Source of the DNA: Muscardinus avellanarius
Lineage: Eukaryota; Chordata; Mammalia; Rodentia; Gliridae
DNA: 64,000 nucleotides
Direction of reading: 5' to 3'
Assembly: GCA_963383645.1 (NCBI GenBank)
Contig: OY726567.1
Location: forward strand, 72,996,947-73,060,946
Shown here: piece after piece, positions 1 through 11,092 of the stretch
How the letters are laid out: every line of letters starts with the position of its first letter
How positions within the stretch are numbered: the first letter of the stretch is position 1
Made by a program: the position numbers and the translations under genes
The notes under the pieces: generated by a model
What the model was told of the DNA's origin: nothing
Seen by the model: only the letters and a program-made list of their open reading frames with translations
Database searches by the model: none

Positions 1-245
1 TCTTCTTCAGCATTTGGTGGTATTAGCGTTCTCGATTTTGGCCATTCTTTCTAATAGTCATATAGATATATGTTATTGCTTTAATATGGATTTTCCTAAT
101 GACAAATGATGTGGAACATCTTTTCATGTACTTTTTGCCATCTGTATATCTATAAGTGAAGTATCTCATAAGATACTTCTTATGATCTTTGGCAAATTTC
201 AAAATTTAGCTTTTCAAAGTGAACATTCTTAATGGTAGAAGTTTC
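1..245 (-). mobile_element. Old LINE-1 ORF2 fragment, antisense
   Basis: The plus strand reads as the reverse complement of mammalian L1 ORF2/3' sequence: a Ttggccattctttctaatag stretch, then cctaatgacaaatgatgt and catcttttcatgtactttttgccat in the order typical of antisense L1M elements. The match is heavily diverged, so this is an ancient copy, and it is probably cut by the window edge. No frame is open. Confidence 0.75.
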
Positions 246-880
246 TTCCTATCATTTCATTTCAGTGATTTTTTGGATGAATGGTTGTGATTTGGGGTGA
301 AGATAATTTTGTGGCCGCCCTCTTCCCCAGTTAATAGCACAGTAAAATTTCCTTTCATATTTTCTTAAAAATCATGTCATTGTAAGAGCTATGTGATTGT
401 AATGAGATTTGATGTTCACCTTTTTTTTTTCTAGAAATTTTTCGTTTCCCTCTTTAAAAAATAATAAGTAATACCGTCATTAAAGTAACTCTGCATAAAA
501 ATCCTGCCCTGTCGTTTTTGTTGTTTTCTTAGAGCACAGCCTAGAAATTATGTGACTGGTTTGGAAAGAAGCTTTTTTGAGTCTTCATACATATTATCCA
601 GTACCATTTTTTTTACCCCACACTGGGTCTTTTTTTCCTCTTGGAACTGTGGAACCAATAACAAGACCTAACATCCATTAAGCAGAGAGGTACCAAGAAT
701 AGAAGTGGGAGATAAACTTGAAAATCTACTTCCCAAGCCCATTGGGGTTGGGAGGTTATAGATGCAGAATAAAACAAATGAAGGAGTGGGGAATATGCTA
801 AGAAAGAGGAACATTTCACTTATTTTCTGGCAACCAGTGGAGTTTTTCTGGGAATTGTGCGCCATCTCTTTTAATTCCTC
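246..880. other. Unique sequence, nothing recognised
   Basis: Moderately AT-rich sequence with short poly-T runs. No repeat, exon-like frame or RNA gene is recognised here. Confidence 0.5.
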
Positions 881-995
881 TTTTTTTTTTTTTTTTTTTT
901 TTTTCCTTTGGTGGTACTGGGGTTCCTGGAAGCCCTTCTACCTTTGGGCTACACTCCCAGACCTATTTTATTTTTGGAAACAGGGTCTCTTAAGC
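881..995 (-). mobile_element. B1-dID SINE, young subfamily, 5'-truncated
   Basis: A minus-strand SINE. It begins with about 24 T (the A-tail read from the other strand), then ggtggtactggggttcctgg and the antisense right half, and stops soon after gggtctcttaagcc. The whole B1-like left half is missing, so this is a 5'-truncated insertion. The 3' end carries the young-subfamily signature (ggttcctggaagcccttcta). Confidence 0.85.
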
Positions 996-1801
996 CTGAA
1001 ACTGAAGCTCTGAAAAAGTATGAAGGTTTTCATCTAGAGACTCTAAAAATGACAGAGATTTGAGAAAAGAAGTATTCTACATATAGGAAGGTAACTTTTA
1101 TAGATGTCAGTCATTTCCAAATTGATTGAGTCGACACAATTCCAAACACAATCTCCTATTTAGGAGAGAAAGTAGATGTAAATAAAATATTTTTCAACAT
1201 TCTGAATGATGTTTTTAAGTTTCAAAGCAGTAGAGGAAATCATAGCAGATACAAATTAATAAACACTTAAGACTCATACTGCAAACAGTATGAAGAGAGT
1301 ATTAGTATTTTAGAAACAAGGAAAGGACCACATGATAAGTCAGTTATTATATTTCAGAACAGATATCATATACTGACTGATAGAGTTTGAATGTGTTAGT
1401 CTAAATTCTGTTTTATTTTTTCTGTGTGTGGCTGTAGGAGATTCACAATGGACATTTCTGCATTTTGTAAGTAGAATATGTTGCATAATCTTCTGTTTCT
1501 GAGGTACAATTTTATGTTAATTGTATTTCCTGTTATTGAAACAAGGACAGCATATTAATGGGCTTGGGGTTGGAGAGCTGGACAGAGGAAAGGGATGGGT
1601 TGGGCCAGTGAGGAGGAGACAGACCCAGAGGTGCAGTAACTTCTCACTCAGCTCATTGAACAACCTTGTAAGCCAGAACAGTACTGTGGCTGGGCGTTGA
1701 CTCTCAGCGTCTTGTGTGACCATCCTGAATAAGGCTCCTAGAAGGAAGGAGTCCAGTGTCTGGGGAAAAGAGGAGATTTTTTTTTCCCTCTGTAGAGTCT
1801 C
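996..1801. other. Unique sequence, nothing recognised
   Basis: AT-rich DNA without a recognised repeat. Several short frames exist on both strands, but none has splice context or protein-like composition. Confidence 0.45.
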
Positions 1802-1818
1802 AAATTCAGAAAGCGAAC

Positions 1819-2015
1819 GCCGGGCGTGGTGGCGCACGCTTGTAATCCCCGCGCTTGGGAGGCGGAGACAGGAGGATCGCGCAGGTTCAAAGCCAGCCGT
1901 GCTGGCGTAAGAGACCCTGTTTCAAAAATATAAAATAGGTCTGGGAGTGTAGCCCGGAGGAAGAAGGTCTTCCAGGAACCCCGGTACCACCAAAAAAAAA
2001 AAAAAAAAAAAAAAA
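1819..2015 (+). mobile_element. Full-length young B1-dID SINE with target-site duplication
   Basis: Starts gccgggcgtggtggcgcacg (A-box-like) and carries aggttcaaagccagcc (B-box-like GTTCAAAGCC). It then has the gccagc..gctggc palindrome, gaccctgtttc, an aaaataggtctgggagtgtag right half, and gaaccccggtaccacc before an A-tail of about 27. It is flanked by a perfect 13-bp target-site duplication attcagaaagcga (1804-1816 and 2016-2028). High CpG retention and the perfect duplication mark a recent insertion. Confidence 0.95.
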
Positions 2016-2028
2016 ATTCAGAAAGCGA

Positions 2029-4078
2029 GATACCTTTGACCAGCAGGACTCTGAGGATGAACATTGCAGCACCCTCAGGCATTGCTTAGCACAGATCCCC
2101 GTGCAGAAGGCCCTTGGCAAATATTTTTAGTGGCAGTGCTCTGATAATGTTCTCAAACATTTAAAATTCTACTTATAACTTCATGAACAGTTTAATTTAA
2201 GAATAGATACTAGGCAGCTAAATGCTTCATGATTTATGCTTAGAGTTGTGTTTTTGATAAAATCAAGTGCTCTGTATAATCTAGAATGTACTCTTTTTAA
2301 ACACAGACTTTTCTGTCCTTCAAAATTTAGAACTGAAAGAACAAATAACTTTCTTATTTTAGTATCTGGAAATCATTTTAGAATGTTAAAAGGAAGTTAG
2401 CCAATGAGCAATGATGATGTGAATTTTGTGCATTTTTCACTTTTTCAACTCACTTGATTGTAAAATTACTACTTAAATTACAGATGCATTATTTCTAATA
2501 AAAACCATTAATTGTCTCAGTCATAAATCACCTTATTTTTATCAATTTTTAGAGATTGCAACAAAAATAATAAAAATATGCCTCACTATGTAAAAGGGAC
2601 TTAGCTAAAATTTTTCATTTCTGATCTTTGGAAATGTTTATGTAGTATAATTAGAACCTTCTGCACATGTCATTATTTCATTACTGATTATTATTTTATA
2701 CTTATAATTCATCAGGTGAGAACTAAAGTTTTAAGTCTTTGATGTATAAAGCCGAGAAATGTAAGAACATTTTGTAACTTACCTTTCTTATTTTTTAATT
2801 CAAAATACTTTAAAATTAGACATTTTTATACATATGTAATTATTATACAGACTAACATATCCATACATTAACCCACCTATAAGATGCATTTGTAATTATT
2901 GATTGTACATTCTATATATGATAAAATATATGCATTTTGTGTATGTAATACATATGAGTTATACATGTATCCCATGTTTATACATAGATGCTCATACACA
3001 CAAATTCCTCAAATAGAGGTACCGATAGCACACCATCTTGCGAAGTGATACTTATTCCATAATATTTTAGCCCAACAGTAACTTCTGTAATTTTGATTTT
3101 TTTGCCACAGCTAATAATTGAAAGGATAATAAATTATATGTATTTTATTTAAACCACATTTTATCTCAAGACAGAATTTTCAAATCTTGTTTGAAGACAT
3201 TCTCCTGATAATGTACTCTGATTCCTAAATGTAGTATTTTTTGAGGCTCCATGACCCCTTGAGGAATTCATTTTCTAGTGTACTACCAATAATATTTTCA
3301 CAAAGTGTTCTGAAAATGTATGAACTAGGGTGCAAGAGTCTTTTGGATGAATTATTGTGTGTTATGTTTAAGTGATCATTTGGAAAAGTTTATGAAAATC
3401 TAGTGTAAAGAACTATGGTTACTGTCTAGAGTAAACAATTTGAAAGACATCCAGAATTATACATTTTTACTTTAAAAGAAATTATTACAAAATCATTCAA
3501 AGAAAAGCACATACTATCATAGGAATTCATTAACTGTAATAGACTTCATTACTCATAACTTGGGGATATGAGGATGTACTCACTAAAGGAGCTACAAAGT
3601 GCCATGTTGGGTAACATCAGCCTGCTGTTAGTTCCCTGTTGACAACCAGAGACTATTTGGGGTGGGTGGTAGGCGTGGGAAATGTGTTAACCCTTGGTTA
3701 TGTCATCTCAGAGGGTTGGGGTTTTAAGTGAGCAGCCCTGATTTTTCAGTGGAGCCTGTAGCACATACTTCATAAGTGTATGACAGCCCATTTTGGGCCT
3801 AGTTACATTATTGGCCTGAACCTTTTCTAGAAAGAACCTACTCCCAAGCCTTCTGAAAGAAGGGCAGCACTTTCTCTTTTGGCCCTGTCTTCTTTGCCTG
3901 TAGGAGCATCTCATAACTAAAGCATGTGCATTGTTCTGTGGAAACTTGAGTCATGTTCACTCTACTCTTCCCTTTCTCTTCCCTTTAGTGGAGCACCAAT
4001 GCTTTAGCCTGTCTTTATGTGGAATTTCTGTTGCTTTACTCCATCTCTTCTTGAGTTACCCTCATATGAGTTCTGTTT
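2029..4078. other. AT-rich unique desert
   Basis: About 2 kb without any SINE, the longest such gap in the first 10 kb. It is rich in TA/TG alternation (about 2820-3000). No repeat family, exon or RNA gene is recognised. Confidence 0.5.
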
Positions 4079-4134
4079 GGTGTCAGAGAGAGAATTATAT
4101 CTCTGACACCAGAGAATTATATCTCTGACACCAG
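4079..4134. repeat. 22-bp perfect tandem duplication forming an inverted repeat
   Basis: agagaattatatctctgaca plus cc occurs twice back to back (4089-4110 and 4111-4132), identical. The segment ggtgtcagag at 4079-4088 is the reverse complement of ctctgacacc at 4101-4110 and again at 4123-4132. Either copy can therefore pair with the upstream arm in a hairpin. Confidence 0.9.
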
Positions 4135-4714
4135 AAGAGGAAGTCAGGGAATTTTTTCATTTCTCATGCTATTCCTGATGAAACTTATCTCCTTCCTTTA
4201 GAAACTTACGGAGCCTTGTTTTGTTAGGAAATATCCTGCAACAGTTGAGGGAGTTAGACATGTATTATCTTCCAGACTGGTGAGCTTGGAACCTGTTATC
4301 AAGAGCTGAGTGAAGTTAGCTTCTTGAATGTATTGCCTACTAGTTGTTTCTGTTGATACTCACTATTTTTAGGACTGAGCTCTCGACTTTTCTGTGTCGC
4401 GTAATTCATTCACTTTAAGTTTTATGGTCATCACACTTCCTTTCCCTGGCATATCTAAATAAATCCTTGTGAATTTTTTCTAGATCATCACTTAATAACA
4501 GTTCTAGCAGCTGACATTGCAATTGCAATTGATCTTTCCAAAAACAAATTCCTTGATGTTATACCATCTTTAGCCAACTGACAAAAGTATTTTTTCTTAG
4601 TCTAATCGTAATTCATTTGTACATTTTTTAAATACAAGCAATTGAAACAAGGGGCATCATACTTCCTAACTATAACTCCAACACTTTTTATTTACTTACT
4701 AATTTGTGTGTATG
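4135..4714. other. Unique sequence, nothing recognised
   Basis: No repeat or gene is recognised. A small direct repeat, ttgcaattgcaattg, lies near 4520. Confidence 0.45.
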
Positions 4715-4842
4715 TTTGAAATAAGTTCTCAATAAGTTGTTGAGGATCTCACTAAGTTGCTAAGACTTGCTTCAGGCCTGTGACTCTCCTGTCTCAGCCT
4801 GTTATAACTGGGATTACAGGTGTGTGCCAACACAATACCTGG
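4715..4842 (-). mobile_element. Old B1-dID SINE fragment
   Basis: Antisense left half: tctcactaagttgctaagac, tctcctgtctcagcctg, ggattacaggtgtgtgcc. The ID-derived half is missing or unrecognisable. It lies head-to-tail with a second fragment. Confidence 0.75.
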
Positions 4843-4972
4843 CCTTTTATTATTTTAATTTTGAAACAGGATTTTACTTTGGGACAGCTGAGGCTGGCCT
4901 TGAAACTTTGATCCTCCTGTCTCAGCCTCTTAAGAATGGGGATTAGAAGTATACACCACCATTTGGTACTTT
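4843..4972 (-). mobile_element. Second, adjacent old B1-dID SINE fragment
   Basis: A second antisense left half follows directly: ttttgaaacaggattttact, gatcctcctgtctcagcctc, ggggattagaagtatacacc. Two same-strand copies in tandem suggest either an insertion into an older SINE tail or a local duplication. Confidence 0.75.
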
Positions 4973-5319
4973 ATTAGTATGTTTTTATGCCTTCTCTCTT
5001 TTTGGTGGATGAGCCTACCAAGGAATACAAAAAGAGCAAAATTAAGTTATGGTTTTAGGCCCTTTCTTCTCAAAACACAATTTATGTTTTCAAGTGATTC
5101 AGTAAGAGATCTATATTTACAGTTTCTTGGTTTTATTTTTGCCTAGAGGATAGTATAAAATTATAATATACTTAGTATTACTGTGAGGTGGGAAAATTTA
5201 TTCCTCAGGGTGAATAATTTATTTGTACTGCTTTTTTTCTGGAGAAAAAATAAATTAAAAATTCCTAAACTGTGAGCGTGGCCACCCACTAATCATACTA
5301 TTGGAGTTTTGTTGTGGGA

Positions 5320-5378
5320 AACAGTAGCAATAATAGCTGACATAACTATACTACTTGTTATATTCTGGGCACTATTTT

Positions 5379-5421
<43 letters not shown>

Positions 5422-5790
5422 TGTTGGTGGTATTAGGGAAAGAACTCATTAACTCATTGGTTTTCTTCTGAGCGATATCCCAGCCTTTTTCAATTTTTTT
5501 TTTTTTTTTTAAACTGGGTCTCACTAAACTGAGGGTCTAAGTTGTGGCTGTGGCTGGCCTGGAACCTGCAATCTTCCTGTTTTGGCCTCTAAGTATTGAG
5601 ATTACAAATGTGTGCTACTGTGCTTAGATTATTTTAAGCATTTTATCTGTATTTATCTACCCCATTGTTAACCTGTGTTGTTGTACCCATATTATGGAAT
5701 AAAGAAATGAGGCAAAGAAGATTGTGTGACTTGCCCAGTGTCACATGGCAAGTGACTTGTGAAGTCAGAATTTTATTATTCTGTTATACC
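5320..5790 (-). mobile_element. MIR SINE, split by a younger SINE
   Basis: Antisense MIR in two parts. The left part is aatagctgacataac...gggcactattttaag (5325-5381). The right part is cattttatctgtatttatct...gaaatgaggcaaagaag...gacttgcccagtgtcacatg (about 5638-5785). The MIR order is continuous once the intervening SINE and its duplication are removed. This is an ancient mammal-wide element. Confidence 0.8.
5382..5627 (-). mobile_element. B1-dID SINE with (GT)n in place of its A-tail, inserted in a MIR
   Basis: About 37 bases of GT repeat (5381-5418) lead into ttggtggtattagggaaaga and a diverged antisense SINE (tctcactaaact, ctggaacctgcaatcttcct, attacaaatgtgtgctactg). The unit is bracketed by tattttaag on both sides (about 5373-5381 and 5630-5638). 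The GT tract therefore lies inside the target duplication and belongs to the SINE tail. Confidence 0.8.
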
Positions 5791-5810
5791 CGGAGATAAA
5801 ATATATGTAA

Positions 5811-6020
5811 ACTAGGTGTGGTGGCACATGCCTATAATCCCAGTACTTGGGAGGCTGAGATAGGAAGATCACTGATTTGAGACCTCGGCAATATAGCAAG
5901 ACTCACAATTCATAATCTAGCAAGACCCTGTTTCAAAACAAAAAAATTAAAAAGGGGGATTTAGGGGTGTAGCTCATAGGCAGACTGCCTCTGGGTTCAA
6001 TCCTCAATACCCTCCAGTAA
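5811..6020 (+). mobile_element. Old B1-dID SINE
   Basis: Sense copy: ctaggtgtggtggcacatgc, taatcccagtacttgggagg, agaccctgtttcaaaac. The right half has gtgtagctcataggcagact and ctgggttcaatcctcaatac. The A-tail is eroded and no clear target duplication is seen. Confidence 0.9.
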
Positions 6021-6200
6021 ATATATATGTAAAAGGTTAGAAAATTTTAATCTACTTATGTTTCCACAAGTAGAGGTTATTTTAAAGTGATTGTTATGAG
6101 GAGAACTATTTAATAGCATTTTGTTAGGAGTTTAAAAAATCAAGTCTAACTTTACAAATTCTAAATGTCATAGAAATATACTATTTTTAAAATAAGGATA

Positions 6201-6246
6201 CTGATATATATATATATGAACATAATTTATATATGAATTATATATA
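6201..6246. repeat. Imperfect (TA)n tract
   Basis: gatatatatatatatgaac followed by aatttatatatgaattatat. A short AT-alternating microsatellite, already interrupted. Confidence 0.8.
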
Positions 6247-6391
6247 GCAGAAAAGCATCCAATAAAAGAATAATAATGATGATTACCTCTGGATGTGGAA
6301 TTTTGGGTGATTTATTTGTGCATGTGTTTTTCTCTTTTCCAAGGCTTTTTTCATTTCGCTTATTATTTTACATTTGAAACTTTTCTTTTCC

Positions 6392-6611
6392 TTTCCTTTT
6401 TTTTTGGGGGGGGGTGTCTAGGGATGGAACCCAGAGGCGTTTGACCTCTGAGCTACACCCCTGTCCTATTTTTTATTCTTTATTCTGAAACAGGGTTTCA
6501 CTAAGTTGCGGAGGGCCTCACTAAGTAGCTGAGACTGTCCGCGAACCGCGATCCCCTAGTTTCAGCCTCCCAAATGCTGGGATTACAAGCCTGCGCCACC
6601 ACACCCAGCTC
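6392..6611 (-). mobile_element. B1-dID SINE, older subfamily, full length
   Basis: Antisense copy from a T/G-rich tail through ggatggaacccagaggcgtt, tgacctctgagctacacccc, gaaacagggtttcactaagt, cgatcccctagtttcagcct, ending at cgccaccacacccagct. It retains the full linker (gcggagggcctcactaagta) that the young subfamily has lost. Confidence 0.9.
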
Positions 6612-7429
6612 TGGAATTTTTCAATAACTTTTAATTAGGCTAAAAGTTATTGTCTTTAGTGATATCTTTGCCTCCTGTGAGTTACACAAGCACAAGTGCT
6701 AGTTATGAAGGTACCCATATTCTTTTCCTGAAGGCCTTTTTGTGGGGGTCATATGTAAATATTTCTTTTGTTACAGGGATTTTGTAAATAACATGATTTC
6801 AGGATTTTAACCAACAATTTTCTAGTTTTACTCTGTGCATTCTTCCAGAGCTTCTGGGTAGATCTCATCTGTTTCCAATGATTTATCTATAACCAATTTG
6901 TCAATTTAGTGAGGTACCTCCTGTGTGATTATCTTTGTGCTCTGCAGAGCCTTTCAGTGGCTGTCTCTTTAGTATAATATTCATAATAGCGAGGCTGTGC
7001 ATACAGGCACTCTGTTGTGTGCAGCCTTAGACTTTGCTGTGTTTTGTGGTGCAGACTGTATTCCTAATCCTGTTAAGGAAAACCCATTGGATTATAAGAG
7101 GATATTTCACCTAAATGTTTGGTATTTCTTATATAAATTTCTCACTTTAATCAAAAGCAGGTGAAGCAAATAGTCTTATATGCTGTAGTTCTAACATGTA
7201 TGGCTTGATTTAAATTGTTAGGCTATGGGACTCTTTCAATCTTGCCAAATGTTCTTTAATAAAAATGGAAACATTAAGTCTGGTCTTTGACTGTTACCCC
7301 TATTCAAGTGAGCATGTTGATCCTTTCTTTAACCAGGATTTAATGAATCACTTGTGTTTGGGTAGCATGTCTGAAATTGCATTTTATACTGTTGGCTTTA
7401 TTGTTTGACCTGGCACAGCCGTATTCATG
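6612..7429. other. Unique sequence, nothing recognised
   Basis: No repeat or gene is recognised. Ordinary mammalian single-copy composition. Confidence 0.45.
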
Positions 7430-7965
7430 AGTGGATTAATTTTCTATCACTGCCATAATAAATTATCACATTTAGCAGCTTAAAACAACACTCTTATTAT
7501 TTTGAAGTTTCATAGGTCAGAAATCTACATTTGGTGGGGCTCAACTGGTTCTTCCACTTAGTCTCACAAGGCCAAAGTCCAGGTGCCACATGGCAATCTG
7601 TGTTCTTCTCTAGGGGCATTAAGAGTGAATGTCCTTTTAGGCTCATTCATTTCCTTGCAGTTATAGGTGGAGTCATTTTCCTGCTGGCCAGGGCCTGGTC
7701 TTGATGCCTCCAGGCTGATCACTCCTTCTCCTTTGTTCTATGTGGCCCTCTCCAGTAGCAGTAGCTGGAGTCTCACTCCAGGGAATCTACTTCCCTTCTG
7801 TTACATCACCGTGGTTTTAGAACTCTTTTGCTTAAGTTGGACTCGTGCAGATAAACCAGGATTATGTCCCTGTTTTATTTGCAATGCCTTGTAAAGTAAC
7901 ATATTCCTGTGTTCCAGGGACTAATGGCATCTTCTGGGGTCACTTTGCCTATCACCGTAATCCCA
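7430..7965 (-). mobile_element. MLT1-like MaLR solo LTR, antisense
   Basis: The plus strand shows the antisense hallmarks of MLT1 LTRs in order. They are ttttctatcactgccataat, aaattatcacatttagcagc, ttaaaacaac, then a poly(A)-region complement near 7495. At the far end come gtaacatattcctgtgttcc and agggactaatggcatcttct. A solo LTR with no internal region, ancient and well diverged. Confidence 0.75.
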
Positions 7966-8330
7966 CTTGTTCTCATAGATACAAATATTTTCCTTACATG
8001 TGTGTACTATTGCAGGGGCACCCAGATAGTAAGGGTATAATTTTGACACACGAGTTATTAAAATCTAGTTGTGAATTTGTGATAAACATGTGCTTTGTGA
8101 TTTGGGACACTTAAAGGAATGTAAAATTAAGGAAGATGGGAAATAGATGAGCATTTGCACAGGAGGCAGCCCCTGAGGGTCCTTGAAGACTACTTTGGGT
8201 TTCTAAGGATGAAGGGTTATAGGATATGGGGAAGAACTTGAACAAATATGTTGTAGGATGAGGCCTTATGTCTTTATGTGAGTAAGTATGAAGTAGGGAA
8301 TAATAGGCACTATTGTAGAAGGTATTTTAG
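7966..8330. other. Unique sequence, nothing recognised
   Basis: No recognised element. It separates two antisense MaLR LTRs. Confidence 0.4.
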
Positions 8331-8748
8331 TGTGCTTTTCTGTTGCTGTGACCAAAATGCTTGACATGAACACATGGAGGAGGAAAGGTTTATTTGGGTT
8401 CACAGTTTCACAGCTGTTGTCCACAGTCAGCTGACTTCAAGGTGGATGTCATGGTGGCATTGTGTGAGGCAGAGGACAGCAGCTCATTTCGTAGCAGCTG
8501 GAAAGCAGAGAGTGTGACAGGAAGCCACCAGGGGTAGATAAAGTCCCCACGGCCACACAGCCTGTGACCTCAGCCATTCCCCACCTGCCTTAGTCACCAC
8601 CTAGTACATTCATTCAAATTATCAATCCTTCAGTGCGTTTATCCTCTGGTGAGATTAAAACTCTGATTCAGTGATTTTACCTCTGAATATTGTTGCACTG
8701 CCAGCATATGAGCCGTTCTAGGGGACACCCCACATCCAAACTGTAATA
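8331..8748 (-). mobile_element. MST/MTE-type MaLR solo LTR, antisense
   Basis: Plus strand: gtgcttttctgttgctgtga, ggaggaaaggtttatttggg, ttcacagtttcacagctgtt. The U3 end is cattcaaattatcaatcctt...ggggacaccccacatccaaa, ctgtaata. These are the antisense landmarks of MaLR (ERVL-related) LTRs. The element is close to full LTR length with no internal region. Confidence 0.75.
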
Positions 8749-9017
8749 GAAAGTAAATTTAAATGTGATTTTGTAAAATGGGAATTTTTTTGAGTAATAT
8801 AAGGAGATGTAATAGGAGTAATATAAGGAGATAAGTGTTTCGTAAAGTTAGTCTAGTAGTGACCTGAGGATGGATTGGAGGTAAGCACAGGAGATGGGAA
8901 CTGGACCATCCTCATCAAGGCACCTTCTTACTTAGATAATCTTCTTAAATATTGACTACATGAGATTTTTATCATTCCAAAACATAAACTTTGAGTGAGA
9001 TCTTTCTTCATTAATTC

Positions 9018-9150
9018 CTTCAGTAAAACTACTGTCTTTTGTCTTACCATGTATAGTAAATCTCCGAGGCTGTGATGTCAATAAAAGCGGTACGCCTGTC
9101 TCCTGAATCAGACCTTTCAGTGCTTGGTGAAGATTTCTATCTGTCAGATA
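9018..9150 (-). other. Candidate exon of an unidentified gene
   Basis: Read on the minus strand, an open frame of about 44 codons (KYLTDRNLHQALKGLIQETG, then VPLLLTSQPRRFTIHG) runs into a strong donor-like catg/gtaagac at about 9017/9018. Upstream, a pyrimidine tract (tgcttctttctctgctg) is followed by AG dinucleotides (aataag, ctgacag) that could act as acceptor. A stop (taa) lies just above the tract, so the frame cannot extend further upstream. The composition looks more protein-like than the other short frames here. I do not recognise the protein, and chance is a real alternative. Confidence 0.25.
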
Positions 9151-9234
9151 CTTATTCAGCAGAGAAAGAAGCACATTTTATATTTGAATATAAAGAGCTG
9201 AAATTTAGAAATCTGAAGTTATTTTGTCAAGACC

Positions 9235-9312
9235 AACCAGCATAGCAGTGTTATAAGTAGAAGTACAATTCTGGTCTTTAATTCTGATCCTGTGCCCTAT
9301 CACTGTGGCTAT
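9235..9312 (-). mobile_element. MIR fragment, antisense
   Basis: aagaccaaccagcatagcag ... agaagtacaattctggtctt ... gatcctgtgccctatcactg follows the antisense order of the MIR core (cleared allowance, gene-like tgg-tct, final cactgtg). Short and diverged. Confidence 0.45.
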
Positions 9313-10225
9313 TCTTAGAGATAATTTGAGAAACTCTTAGATGCACAGCTTACACTAAGCAGAATAATCATTCTGCTAAATATACATATGATTTTTAAGG
9401 AAATAACTTATGTATGTTCATAAAATAAATACTTGGCGATTCTTCTTGTAGGAGCCAAAGGTCTGGATTGTCTGGTGCCCTCAGGGTTCTTTGTGGGCCT
9501 GGCTTGGAGGAGGAGCCCTGAGATCTTTATTGAATCAGAGATTGGTGATTGAGGCCAGAGAGGCTGACCTTTCAAAGACTTCTCATTTCCTGGCCTCTTC
9601 AGAACCACTAGAGGCTGCAGGAGTGGTGACAGAAGAGCAGAGATGCCCTCCCAGCCCTCAGTCACCCACTGAGTTCCAGTGTTTGGGTTTACAGTGCCCT
9701 TTGAAAAATATGATCTCGTTCTAAAATAATTTCCATATTGATCCTTTTGGCGAGGGTGAGATTCACAAGTTCCTTCTCCATGGAGAAGATCTGATTAGTT
9801 GAAGTTCAGAGCAGCATTGTAGAAACGACATCAGTAAAGGTCACAGGCACTCTTTGACTCTGAAATTTCATTTAAAATAAGAGGTCCCTAAGGGCTAGTT
9901 CAACTTATTTAATTACACCGTATAGGACTTGCGTAATAGTTTTATAAAAACTCTCTTCATGGATTACTTGTAATTTAATACAAAGTGGTAAATTGGTAAA
10001 CTTTTAACACTTGTATTATAGGACAGGTGGTATAGATCAGGATCAAATAAAGGGGAAAGCGTAGGTTTCACATTTGGATGAGAAATGATAATATTTGCAT
10101 ATATTTTTGATCGAACTTGAAGGAGTAAAATCTGAAGAAGGCTATACATAATTGACTGGGCTGATGTTAAAGAGCCAACAAATGGAAAGGCTTATTTTAT
10201 TCTCAACTGACAATTTTGAATGTTC
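9313..10225. other. Unique sequence, nothing recognised
   Basis: It includes a GC-richer part (9450-9680) with overlapping short frames on both strands. No splice structure or known domain is seen. Confidence 0.4.
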
Positions 10226-10340
10226 TCTTTGTGCAGGGGGCGTGTGCTAGGTACTGAATCACAAAGAGGTGGTCTGCACCTGCACTGAGCTTCCAGCCTG
10301 ATGGAAGTGAGAAACAGAGATGCAGGGTGTAAAGCTTGCC
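10226..10340 (-). mobile_element. L2 3'UTR fragment, antisense
   Basis: gtgtgctaggtactgaatca ... gagcttccagcctgatggaa ... agaaacagagatgc follows the antisense L2 3' end (gtgctaggcgctgg...ggagctcacagtct). Diverged and short. The sequence beyond it to about 10650 is unassigned. Confidence 0.5.
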
Positions 10341-10663
10341 AGGGGCCAGACAAAAGCATTTGGATGTCATCACTGAGAGCTGGACTAGTGACTGAAAGGA
10401 CTCTTCTCCCAACACTCTCCACTTGGAGAATGGCTACTAATTGTTCAAGATTAAGGACCACAAGACTCATGAAGAGTCTTTTTGACTTTGTACCAGCTTT
10501 TGCCCTACAGAATGCAAAGTGTGCTTCTGTCCCAGCATTTGCAAGTACCTCTCTGGACCCAGTGTACCAAAATGAGTGCATAGGGAAAGCTCTGCGCACC
10601 CGCCTTCCCAGAGCAGGAGAGAAAGAAACTCAACACTCAGAAATCAGAATTATCTAATATTAA

Positions 10664-10884
10664 GCCGGGCGTGGTGGCACACACTTGTAATACCAGCATT
10701 TGGGAGCCTGAGACCGGAGGATCATGGTTCGCAGACAGCCTCAGCTACTTAGTGAGGCCCTCTGAAACTCAGTGAGACCTGGTTTCAAAATAATAAAAAA
10801 TAGGGCAGGGGCTGTAGCTCAGAGGTCGAATGCCCCTGGGTTCCATCCCTAGACCTGCAAAAAAAAAAAAAAAAAAAAAAAAGG
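10664..10884 (+). mobile_element. B1-dID SINE, full linker, with target-site duplication
   Basis: Sense copy: gccgggcgtggtggcacaca ... agcctcagctacttagtgag ... tagctcagaggtcgaatgcc, cctgggttccatccc, then an A-tail of about 22. It has a perfect 13-bp target-site duplication tatctaatattaa (10651-10663 and 10885-10897). It keeps the full linker yet its duplication is intact, so this second lineage was also recently mobile. Confidence 0.95.
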
Positions 10885-11066
10885 TATCTAATATTAAATA
10901 ACCTGCCCCACTTATCAACATTTCCAACTTTAATTTGTGGTTGTATAAAACTTTCTTTTTTCTTTTTATCAAGCTAGAGAATAAAAACAAAGGGAAACTA
11001 GGAGCCATTAGTTTAGACAGGAATCAGTTCTGCTCTGGGGATAATGGCATATTTGCTTCATTACAA

Positions 11067-11092
11067 CCCCCCCCCCCCACACACACACACAC
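11067..11092. repeat. (C)n(AC)n microsatellite
   Basis: About 12 C followed by (AC) units. It is not attached to a SINE. Confidence 0.9.
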
